Below are positions 1 through 5,918 of a stretch of 7,207 nt of DNA, one piece after another (the stretch's first letter is position 1; each line of letters starts with the position of its first letter). The position numbers were made by a program, and so were the translations under genes. A model generated the notes under the pieces. That model had not been told where the DNA came from, did no database searches, and was given only the letters and a program-made list of their open reading frames with translations. The stretch lies in contig JAMPYA010000113.1 of NCBI GenBank assembly GCA_023700885.1, positions 1 to 7,207 of the forward strand. Direction: 5' to 3'. Source of the stretch: Flavobacteriaceae bacterium. GTDB taxonomy: Bacteria > Bacteroidota > Bacteroidia > Flavobacteriales > Flavobacteriaceae.

Positions 1-836
1 TGCTGACCTTGAGATCCATATTTTTTAATTGGAAATCCGTTTAACATAAAATTTAAATCATCTTTATGAACTCCGACACTTGTGTATTGCAACACACGAT
101 CTTTTTCTATATTTTGATGAAGCAATTCAACAATTGAAATATCAAAAAGTTTGGAATCGTAAACCAAATCGACTTGTTCTTTTTCGTTGCAAATTTCTAA
201 ATATCTTGCTTTAAAAATAGGAATAAACTTTTCTAAAAACGCTCTTCTTTTTTCAAATATAACAGTGCCATATAAATCTAATTGCTCATCATAAACCTGT
301 AAACTGATAGGATCAAATTTTCTATTGGCAGCAAAATATTTTAATAGAACATTACGTTGCGCAATAATCTTATTGTAATTAATTAATGTTTTTAAGTATA
401 AATTATCGAGTTGTGAAATAACTCCATCCATAAATTTTCTACGAGTTTCACTGCCTTCAATAATTAAATCGCGATCTGCCGGTGAAATGATTACAAGTGG
501 AATTGTACCTATAAAATCTGAAAACTTTTCAATTTCTTTTCCATTGTATTTAATCATTTTTTTTTGCCCTCTTTTATAACTGCAAACAACATTATCAATT
601 CTATGATTTAGTTCATATGCACCTTCAACAAAGAAAAAATCTTCATTATGTTTTACATTTTGAGAAGAAACGGGATTAAAATAACTTTTAGCAAACGATA
701 AATAATAAATGGCATCTAAAACATTGGTTTTTCCTACGCCATTATTCCCTACAAAACAATTGATATTTGTGTCGAAAATAAAATCTTTTGAATCAAAATT
801 TTTAAAATTAATTAGCGATAACTTCTTAAGAAACAT
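1..836 (-). CDS. recF: DNA replication and repair protein RecF (C-terminus cut by window edge)
   Basis: RecF is an SMC-like ATPase that binds gapped DNA and, with RecO and RecR, loads RecA in recombinational repair in the cytoplasm. Translating the minus strand from the ATG at 836 gives 278 complete codons and then runs off the window, so roughly the last 80 residues of a usual protein of about 360 are missing. The N-terminus MFLKKLSLINFKNF matches the family opening. Walker A is GNNGVGKT at residues 30-37. GVHKDDL at 255-261 and the start of the ABC-type signature, SQGQ at 275-278, match the family. Residues in between, including ISPADRDLI and GSETRRKFMD, also fit RecF. The start is chosen because the conserved N-terminus begins there and stretches upstream do not resemble the family. 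The gene is divergent from the TPR gene across 111 bp; I see no convincing promoter for it. Confidence 0.95.
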   Translation of the reverse strand, partial: MFLKKLSLINFKNFDSKDFIFDTNINCFVGNNGVGKTNVLDAIYYLSFAKSYFNPVSSQNVKHNEDFFFVEGAYELNHRIDNVVCSYKRGQKKMIKYNGKEIEKFSDFIGTIPLVIISPADRDLIIEGSETRRKFMDGVISQLDNLYLKTLINYNKIIAQRNVLLKYFAANRKFDPISLQVYDEQLDLYGTVIFEKRRAFLEKFIPIFKARYLEICNEKEQVDLVYDSKLFDISIVELLHQNIEKDRVLQYTSVGVHKDDLNFMLNGFPIKKYGSQGQ

Positions 837-947
837 AGGATATTATTAGTTCTGAATTGAAATTGCAATTTATTGAAAAATTCCTTAACGGTGCGTTTTT
901 ACTTCTCAATTAAATATGCTATTTTTGCGCGTATTAATTATAAGAAA
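837..947. other. Divergent intergenic region between recF and the TPR gene
   Basis: These 111 bases separate two divergent starts and should hold the promoters of both. A TAnnTTTG-type box for the plus-strand gene is visible near the right side. No comparable box can be read for recF on the minus strand; the closest is TAAATTGC, a weak match. The segment contains the 12-bp palindrome AAATTGCAATTT at 860-871, which lies 24-35 bases upstream of the recF start but is not unusual for DNA this AT-rich. An open frame reaches left into this region from the TPR gene through a TTG codon at 873, but it is not a believable N-terminus. Confidence 0.6.
920..927 (+). promoter_or_regulatory. Bacteroidota-type -7 promoter box TATTTTTG
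   Basis: TATTTTTG matches the TAnnTTTG consensus recognised by the primary sigma factor of Bacteroidota and lies 20 bases before the ATG at 948. Transcription would begin around 932-936, giving a leader of only about 12-16 nt. No clear TTG is found about 19-20 bases further upstream, so the -33 element is weak or absent. The box supports 948 as the start of the TPR gene, because upstream codons in the same frame would not be transcribed from here. Confidence 0.5.
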
Positions 948-1715
948 ATGGCAACATATAAAAAGAAAGTATCTAATAAAAAATCTGGAGACCAATCTTC
1001 AGAAAATATAAAAAGCACAACTGCTGAAGTTTTTAATACTTTAGACACTACCGCTTCTAAATCAGAAGAGTGGATTATTAAACATCAAAAAAATATTTTT
1101 ATAGGATTAACAGCTATTGTAGTTGTAATTTTAGGATTTATGGCATATCAAAAATATGTTATAGAACCTAAAGAAATTGAAGCTGCAGATGAATTAGCTT
1201 TTCCAAAGAAACATTTCGAAATGGCGGTTAATAATGAAGTTGCTTCAGATTCATTATTTAAAATGAGTTTAAATGGGGCTGATGGAAAATATGGATTTAT
1301 TGACATAGTTGATAATTACAGCGGCACAAAAGCAGGTAATTTAGCTAACTATTACGCTGGTATAGCCTATTTAAGATTAAAAGATTATAAAAATGCAATT
1401 AGCTATTTAAATGATTTTAAATCTAAGGATGAGTTGCTAGCTCCTATTGCTAAAGGAGCCATTGGGGATGCTTTTACAGATATCAACCAACCAAAAGACG
1501 CTTTAGATTATTATGAAAAAGCAGCAGAATTACGTGATAATGCGTTTACAACACCTTTTTATTTATTTAAAGCAGCTAATACTGCTTATGATTTAGGTGA
1601 ATTTGAAAAAGCTGTTACCTATTTTACAAAAATAAAAGATGCCTATCCAAACTCTAGTGAAGCTGTAAATATTGATTTATATATCAACAAAGCAACTTAT
1701 GCTTCAGAAAAATAA
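948..1715 (+). CDS. YfgM-like single-pass membrane protein with periplasmic TPR repeats
   Basis: The 255-residue protein has a basic, Lys-rich cytoplasmic N-terminus (residues 1-48), one hydrophobic membrane segment at about 50-67, and a C-terminal region of tetratricopeptide helices predicted to lie in the periplasm. TPR-like units are visible at about 131-157 (YYAGIAYLRLKDYKNAISYL), 163-197 (GDAFTDINQPKDALDYYEKA) and 203-233 (ANTAYDLGEFEKAVTYFTKI, then YP). This layout resembles YfgM, an accessory protein of the SecYEG translocon that works with periplasmic chaperones in E. coli; equating the function here is inference. The start at 948 is chosen over the in-frame TTG at 873 because MATYKKK is a sensible opening and the promoter box lies between the two. 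ribH follows after 5 nt, so the two are probably cotranscribed. A generic TPR adaptor is the alternative. Confidence 0.85.
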   Translation: MATYKKKVSNKKSGDQSSENIKSTTAEVFNTLDTTASKSEEWIIKHQKNIFIGLTAIVVVILGFMAYQKYVIEPKEIEAADELAFPKKHFEMAVNNEVASDSLFKMSLNGADGKYGFIDIVDNYSGTKAGNLANYYAGIAYLRLKDYKNAISYLNDFKSKDELLAPIAKGAIGDAFTDINQPKDALDYYEKAAELRDNAFTTPFYLFKAANTAYDLGEFEKAVTYFTKIKDAYPNSSEAVNIDLYINKATYASEK

Positions 1716-1720
1716 GTAGT

Positions 1721-2194
1721 ATGGCTACAACAAATTTATCAGCATATGATAAAACAACAATCCCAAATGCAAGCAACTTGCGATTTGGGATTGTTGTTTC
1801 TGAATGGAATGAAAGTATCACAGAAAATTTATTTCAAGGAGCTTTTGACACACTTTTAGAACATGGTGCAAAACCAGAAAATATTATCCGATGGAACGTT
1901 CCTGGTAGTTTTGAACTTATTTTCGGTTGTAAAAAAATGATCGAAACTCAAAGTTTAGATGCAATTATCGCAATAGGAAATATCATCCAAGGTGAAACAA
2001 AACATTTTGATTTTATTTGTGATGGTGTTACTCATGGCATAAAAGATTTAAACTTACAGTTTGCTACACCAACAATTTATTGCGTTTTAACAGATTTTAC
2101 CATGCAACAATCTATTGATAGATCAGGTGGAAAACATGGAAACAAAGGAGTTGAATGTGCTATTGCTGCTATAAAAATGGCAACTTTAAAATAG
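1721..2194 (+). CDS. ribH: 6,7-dimethyl-8-ribityllumazine synthase (riboflavin synthase beta chain)
   Basis: RibH condenses 5-amino-6-ribitylamino-uracil with 3,4-dihydroxy-2-butanone 4-phosphate to give 6,7-dimethyl-8-ribityllumazine, the penultimate step of riboflavin synthesis, in the cytoplasm and usually as a pentamer or 60-mer shell. The 157-residue length is normal. Family motifs are present in order: GIVVSEWN (23-30) with the aromatic W29 at the ring-stacking site, PGSFEL (61-66), GNIIQGETKHFDF (86-98) with the phosphate loop and probable catalytic H95, VLTD (122-125), and R134 in SIDRSGG followed by GNKG (140-143), R134 being the probable phosphate-binding arginine. A roughly 20-residue N-terminal lead precedes the core. 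The gene lies 5 nt behind the TPR gene with no Shine-Dalgarno sequence. There is no upstream leader for an FMN riboswitch. A strong inverted repeat lies within codons 11-27. Confidence 0.96.
   Translation: MATTNLSAYDKTTIPNASNLRFGIVVSEWNESITENLFQGAFDTLLEHGAKPENIIRWNVPGSFELIFGCKKMIETQSLDAIIAIGNIIQGETKHFDFICDGVTHGIKDLNLQFATPTIYCVLTDFTMQQSIDRSGGKHGNKGVECAIAAIKMATLK
1752..1799 (+). repeat. 22-bp near-perfect inverted repeat (hairpin) inside the 5' end of ribH
   Basis: AAACAACAATCCCAAAT (1752-1768) is the exact reverse complement of ATTTGGGATTGTTGTTT (1783-1799). The stem continues inward, after one unpaired base (G1782), with GCAAG (1769-1773) pairing CTTGC (1777-1781) around a CAA loop (1774-1776). 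In RNA this is a 17 + 5 bp stem, all Watson-Crick, beginning 31 nt after the first base of the ribH ATG. It is wholly coding and no U-tract follows, so it does not look like an intrinsic terminator. A role in mRNA stability, processing or translation is possible but unproven. Confidence 0.9.
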
Positions 2195-2208
2195 TTTTAA
2201 CATTTAAA

Positions 2209-2240
2209 TTTGACCTCTTTTATATATTTCTGTAACTTTA
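2209..2240 (+). promoter_or_regulatory. Probable Bacteroidota-type promoter for the small-protein/mutL operon
   Basis: A TTTG at 2209-2212 (core TTG 2210-2212) is followed 20 bases later by TAACTTTA at 2233-2240, which matches TAnnTTTG except for the last base. Spacing fits the -33/-7 architecture of Bacteroidota. The predicted transcription start near 2246-2248 would leave a leader of about 11-13 nt before the ATG at 2259. It lies in the only sizeable gap of the plus-strand gene series, so it likely drives the five-gene unit to 6932, possibly alongside read-through from ribH. Confidence 0.5.
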
Positions 2241-2258
2241 TACAGTTAATTTAAATTT

Positions 2259-2552
2259 ATGTTTGGCAATTTTTTTAAACCACGTACTTACTACAATTTT
2301 AACTATAAACCTCGTTATTATGACGAGCGAAAAGAACGTAGAGAACAGTTAGAAAAAAAATATCATGAAGAAGATAATGTTGATCTTGAAGATTCTAAAA
2401 GAATTAAATTGACTAAAAATAATCTAAAGTCTGACTGGATTCGTGCTAAAAAAAGTACATCAGATAGAAACACTTCCTTAAGATTGGCTATAATTATTAC
2501 TATTTTAGTAGGAATTGTAGCTTATATACTTCAAATACACACCCTTTTTTAA
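2259..2552 (+). CDS. Small C-terminally membrane-anchored protein of unknown function
   Basis: The 97-residue protein has a highly charged, aromatic-rich soluble part and one hydrophobic C-terminal segment (about 76-94) that ends 3 residues from the terminus, so it looks tail-anchored with the bulk in the cytoplasm. Residues 14-22, FNYKPRYYD, resemble a motif I recall from short flavobacterial proteins encoded next to mutL. Such proteins are sometimes labelled 'riboflavin synthase subunit beta'; nothing here supports an enzyme, and the true beta chain (ribH) is the preceding gene, so that name should not be transferred. Residues 23-70 are rich in Lys, Arg and Glu and probably helical. The stop and the mutL start share a base (TAATG), which suggests translational coupling to mutL. 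Function is unknown. Confidence 0.8.
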   Translation: MFGNFFKPRTYYNFNYKPRYYDERKERREQLEKKYHEEDNVDLEDSKRIKLTKNNLKSDWIRAKKSTSDRNTSLRLAIIITILVGIVAYILQIHTLF

Positions 2553-4339
2553 TGTCAGATATCATACATTTATTACCTGACCATGTTGCTAATCAAATAG
2601 CAGCAGGTGAAGTGGTACAAAGACCTGCCTCTGTTGTTAAAGAATTACTAGAAAATGCAATTGATGCAAAAAGTACTGATATTAAATTATTAGTAAAAGA
2701 TGCGGGAAAAGCACTTATTCATGTCATAGATAATGGTTCTGGAATGAGTGCTACCGATGCGCGTCTTTGTTTTGAAAGACATGCTACTTCTAAAATTAAA
2801 TCAGCAGACGATTTATTTAATATTCATACTAAAGGGTTTAGAGGTGAGGCACTTGCTTCAATAGCAGCAATTGCTCATGTAGAATTAAAAACGCGAATGG
2901 ATGATGAAGAATTGGGTCATTTTATAAGAATAGAGGGAAGTGAAATTATAGAACAAGACTTTGTAAACACCCCAAAAGGAAGCAGTATTTTAGTAAAAAA
3001 CCTTTTTTATAACATTCCAGCTCGTCGTAATTTTTTAAAGTCAAATACTATAGAAATACGGCATATAATTGATGAATTTCTAAGAGTTTCATTAGCGCAT
3101 CCAACAATTAGTTTTTCTTTTTACCATAATGATCAAGAAGTTTATCATTTACCCATTTCAAATTTGCGACAACGAATTGTTAATATTTTTGGAAGTAAAA
3201 CCAATGAAAAGTTAGTTCCAATTAAAGAAGATACGGAAATACTTTCTTTAGAAGGATTTGTTATTAAACCTGAATTTTCTAAGAAAAAAAGAGGTGAACA
3301 GTTTTTCTTTGTCAATGAACGATTCATCAAGAGTGCTTATTTAAATCACGCTATTGCCAGTGCTTTTGAAGGTTTGTTGCCTTTTGGCTCCATGCCATCC
3401 TTCTTTTTGTTTATGAATGTTCCACCACAATCTATCGATATCAATATTCATCCAACAAAAACTGAAATAAAATTTGACAATGAGCAAGCTATTTATTCAA
3501 TTATCCGCTCAACCGTAAAGCATAGTCTCGGACAATATAATATTGCTCCACTACTCGATTTTGAAAGAGATGCTAATTTAGACACACCTTATCAATATAA
3601 AGATTCAAAACCAATTCAAAATCCTGCTATTGAAGTAGATAGAAACTTTAATCCATTTAAAGAAAATTATTCATCTGCCAACAAATCGAGTAAAATTGAA
3701 GTTCGACAAAATATTGATTTTATTACTTTTGAAAGTGAATTATCTCAGAAAGAATTAGTGTTGGATGATGAAAAATCACAAAATAAAACCTATCAAATTC
3801 AAGGAAAATATATTATCAGTTCTGTAAAATCTGGTGTTGTTTTAATTCATCAACAATATGCTCACGAACGTATTTTATATGAAGATTTATTTAAATCAAC
3901 TTCTTTAAATGAGCATCCTATTCAGCAATTATTATTTCCTTTAAAAGTTCATTTTGATACTATTGAAATAGAGTTGTTAAAATCTATTGCTGATGAAATA
4001 ATTAACTTAGGCATCGAAATCAAAGAATTTACAGATGATGCTATTATAATTTCTGGTATACCTTCCTTAATTAAAGAAAATACAATTGTAGCTATTTTTG
4101 AAGAGTTAATTTATACATTTCAAAAAGATTTTCCTACAGATAGTTTTAGTATTACCGATTTAATTATCAAGAGTATGCTTAAAAATTTAAGTGTAAAATC
4201 GGGTACAAAACTTTCTGAAAAAGAACAAGAAGAATTGGTAAATAAATTATTTATTTGCAAAGAACCAAGTATTTCTCCATTTGGCAAAAAAACATTTACA
4301 ACGCTAACTGTAGAAGATTTTGATAATTATTTCAATTAA
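2552..4339 (+). CDS. mutL: DNA mismatch repair protein MutL
   Basis: MutL couples mismatch recognition by MutS to strand incision and excision. The 595-residue protein starts at the ATG overlapping the previous stop and opens with the family N-terminus (LPDHVANQIAAGEVVQRPAS). The GHKL ATPase domain covers about 1-330, with ELLENAIDA (31-39; E31 the likely catalytic base and N35 the Mg ligand), DNGSGM (60-65) and GFRGEAL (95-101), then the transducer region ending near NIHPTKTEIKF. A poorly conserved linker spans about 340-410 and a MutL_C dimerisation domain about 415-595. The place of the nuclease motif DQHA(x)2E(x)4E reads HQQYAHERILYE (433-444), and the place of the zinc motif CPHGRP reads SPFGKK (575-580). 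The first Asp, the motif His and the Cys/His zinc ligands are therefore missing, so endonuclease activity is doubtful. Confidence 0.96.
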   Translation: MSDIIHLLPDHVANQIAAGEVVQRPASVVKELLENAIDAKSTDIKLLVKDAGKALIHVIDNGSGMSATDARLCFERHATSKIKSADDLFNIHTKGFRGEALASIAAIAHVELKTRMDDEELGHFIRIEGSEIIEQDFVNTPKGSSILVKNLFYNIPARRNFLKSNTIEIRHIIDEFLRVSLAHPTISFSFYHNDQEVYHLPISNLRQRIVNIFGSKTNEKLVPIKEDTEILSLEGFVIKPEFSKKKRGEQFFFVNERFIKSAYLNHAIASAFEGLLPFGSMPSFFLFMNVPPQSIDINIHPTKTEIKFDNEQAIYSIIRSTVKHSLGQYNIAPLLDFERDANLDTPYQYKDSKPIQNPAIEVDRNFNPFKENYSSANKSSKIEVRQNIDFITFESELSQKELVLDDEKSQNKTYQIQGKYIISSVKSGVVLIHQQYAHERILYEDLFKSTSLNEHPIQQLLFPLKVHFDTIEIELLKSIADEIINLGIEIKEFTDDAIIISGIPSLIKENTIVAIFEELIYTFQKDFPTDSFSITDLIIKSMLKNLSVKSGTKLSEKEQEELVNKLFICKEPSISPFGKKTFTTLTVEDFDNYFN

Positions 4340-4342
4340 ATT

Positions 4343-5083
4343 ATGGGTAGAATTTCCGAAACTATTAAGCACTTAATCATACTAAATGCCTTATTCTTTT
4401 TAGCCACTTTTGCTGTTGGACCCATTGTTCAGCAACAAATGGCATTATATTATCCAAAAAGCGAAAACTTTGCTATTTGGCAATTTGTATCTCATATGTT
4501 TATGCATGGTAGTTTTATGCATATTTTATTTAATATGTATGGTTTATGGGCTTTTGGATCACCATTAGAAGCCATGTGGGGCAGAAATAAATTTTTATTT
4601 TTCTATTTCTCTGCCGGAATTGGCGCCGGATTAATCTATACAGCCGTTAACTATTTTCAATTTCAACAAGTTTATCAAGAATTAATAAATCTGGGCTTAA
4701 CAGATCTTGATATTCAAAGTATTTTAGAAACCGGAAAATACAATTCAGATATTGTAAATTATATTTCTGCGGAAAAACTCAATAACTTTTACAGTATTTT
4801 TCATGTTCCCGCTGTTGGTGCTTCAGGAGCTTTATACGGGATTTTAGTAGCATTTGCTATGTTATTTCCAAATGCTGAAATGATGTTAATATTTGTTCCT
4901 TACCCAATTAAAGCTAAATATTTTATACCTGTTATCGTAGGTCTTGATTTATTTTCTGGAGTAACAGGATTCTCCATTTTTGGAGGAGGAATTGCTCACT
5001 TTGCCCACGTTGGTGGAGCAATTATTGGTTACATTATTATGTGGTATTGGAAAAGAAATCAATTTAAACGCTGGGATTTGTAA
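4343..5083 (+). CDS. Rhomboid family intramembrane serine protease, long L3-loop type
   Basis: This 246-residue inner-membrane protease should cleave single-pass membrane proteins within or near the bilayer. The catalytic pair is visible: S161 in GASGALYG (159-166) and H222 in AHVGGAIIG. The oxyanion-site residues H60 and N64 lie in HILFN, within the typical run SHMFMHGSFMHILFNM (50-65). Membrane segments fall at about 10-30, 50-72, 84-105, 155-175, 184-205 and 219-237, the six-helix core layout. A polar insertion of about 50 residues (106-155) separates the third segment from the serine helix and should face the periplasm. The C-terminus is short and basic (KRNQFKRWDL). The gene begins 3 nt after mutL and ends 3 nt before a second rhomboid. 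Substrates are unknown. Confidence 0.93.
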   Translation: MGRISETIKHLIILNALFFLATFAVGPIVQQQMALYYPKSENFAIWQFVSHMFMHGSFMHILFNMYGLWAFGSPLEAMWGRNKFLFFYFSAGIGAGLIYTAVNYFQFQQVYQELINLGLTDLDIQSILETGKYNSDIVNYISAEKLNNFYSIFHVPAVGASGALYGILVAFAMLFPNAEMMLIFVPYPIKAKYFIPVIVGLDLFSGVTGFSIFGGGIAHFAHVGGAIIGYIIMWYWKRNQFKRWDL

Positions 5084-5086
5084 TAC

Positions 5087-5902
5087 ATGAATATCTTTAA
5101 TAGCATCCTTTTAAAAATTAAGCATAGTTCAATCATTGAGAAGCTATTAATTTTAAATAGCATCTTATTTTTAATCACACTATTTGCAAAATCTTTTTTT
5201 ATGAAATGGTTTGCTATTCATGCTGATTATAATTCACTATTTTTAAAACCATGGTCATTATTTACTTACGCATTTATTCACAATAATTTTTTTCACTTAT
5301 TTTCTAATTTGTTGATTTTGTATTATATAGGAGATTTATTTAATACATTTTTCAACAAAAAACAACTTATCTATTTATATTTCTACGGACTATTTTCATC
5401 TAGTATTTTATTCATATTTGTAGGTTATTTTATCAATTCAAACAGTATATTAGTAGGTGCATCTGGAGCCGTAACTGCTTTATTTGTTGCTGTTGCAACC
5501 AAAATCCCGCACTATAAAATAAGATTACTCTTATTTGGTGATGTCAAAATTTTGGTTTTAGCAGCTATATGGGTTAGTTTAAGTTTTTTACAATTAACAA
5601 CAGATAATTTTGGTGGAGCTGTCGCTCATATTGGAGGTGCTTTAATTGGATATTTTTATGTAATTTTTCAGTTAAATAAATTTAATTGGAATGACTTTGT
5701 TAAGTTCTCTAAAATTAAAAAAACACCCAAAAAATCTAACTTAAAAACGATACATAAACAATATCAAAAGAAAAATGACACAAATAGTGTTGAACAAGAA
5801 AAGCAATTAAAAATAGATGCTATTTTAGATAAAATTAGCAAATCTGGTTATGATTCATTGACTCAGGAAGAAAAATCATTTTTATTTAAACAAGGAAAAT
5901 AA
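5087..5902 (+). CDS. Second rhomboid family serine protease with C-terminal cytoplasmic extension
   Basis: The 271-residue protein carries its own complete rhomboid active site: S126 in GASGAVTA (124-131), H181 in AHIGGALIGY, and H70/N74 in HLFSN after the conserved H65. Membrane segments are at about 18-38, 56-80, 92-114, 122-140, 152-170 and 178-196. Unlike its neighbour, it has only a short loop before the serine helix, and it adds a hydrophilic, strongly basic tail (about 199-245) ending in a small conserved-looking helical module, LDKISKSGYDSLTQEEKSFL (247-266) plus FKQGK. I associate that module with the DUF6576-type tail of Bacteroidota rhomboids; this is recalled, not searched. The protein is diverged from the first rhomboid, so the pair is an old duplication or independent acquisition. 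It starts 3 nt after the first rhomboid stop. Confidence 0.92.
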   Translation: MNIFNSILLKIKHSSIIEKLLILNSILFLITLFAKSFFMKWFAIHADYNSLFLKPWSLFTYAFIHNNFFHLFSNLLILYYIGDLFNTFFNKKQLIYLYFYGLFSSSILFIFVGYFINSNSILVGASGAVTALFVAVATKIPHYKIRLLLFGDVKILVLAAIWVSLSFLQLTTDNFGGAVAHIGGALIGYFYVIFQLNKFNWNDFVKFSKIKKTPKKSNLKTIHKQYQKKNDTNSVEQEKQLKIDAILDKISKSGYDSLTQEEKSFLFKQGK

Positions 5903-5918
5903 ATAGTAATTTAACCGC

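Noticed and set aside
860..871. Perfect 12-bp palindrome AAATTGCAATTT between recF and the TPR gene, considered as an operator.
   Set aside because: Palindromes of this length are expected a few times by chance in a 7-kb sequence this rich in A and T, and no second copy or matching regulator is in view.
837..947. Promoter for recF on the minus strand.
   Set aside because: The best candidate, TAAATTGC, misses the TAnnTTTG consensus and has no TTG at the right distance, so it is not listed as a site.
1600..1720. FMN riboswitch ahead of ribH.
   Set aside because: Only 5 nt separate ribH from the preceding stop codon and there is no leader; the hairpin found is inside the coding sequence and does not resemble the RFN element.
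2203..2258. Direct repeat TTTAAATTT (2203-2211 and 2250-2258) flanking the promoter before the 97-residue gene.
   Set aside because: Nine bases of pure A/T in an AT-rich gap are readily explained by chance.
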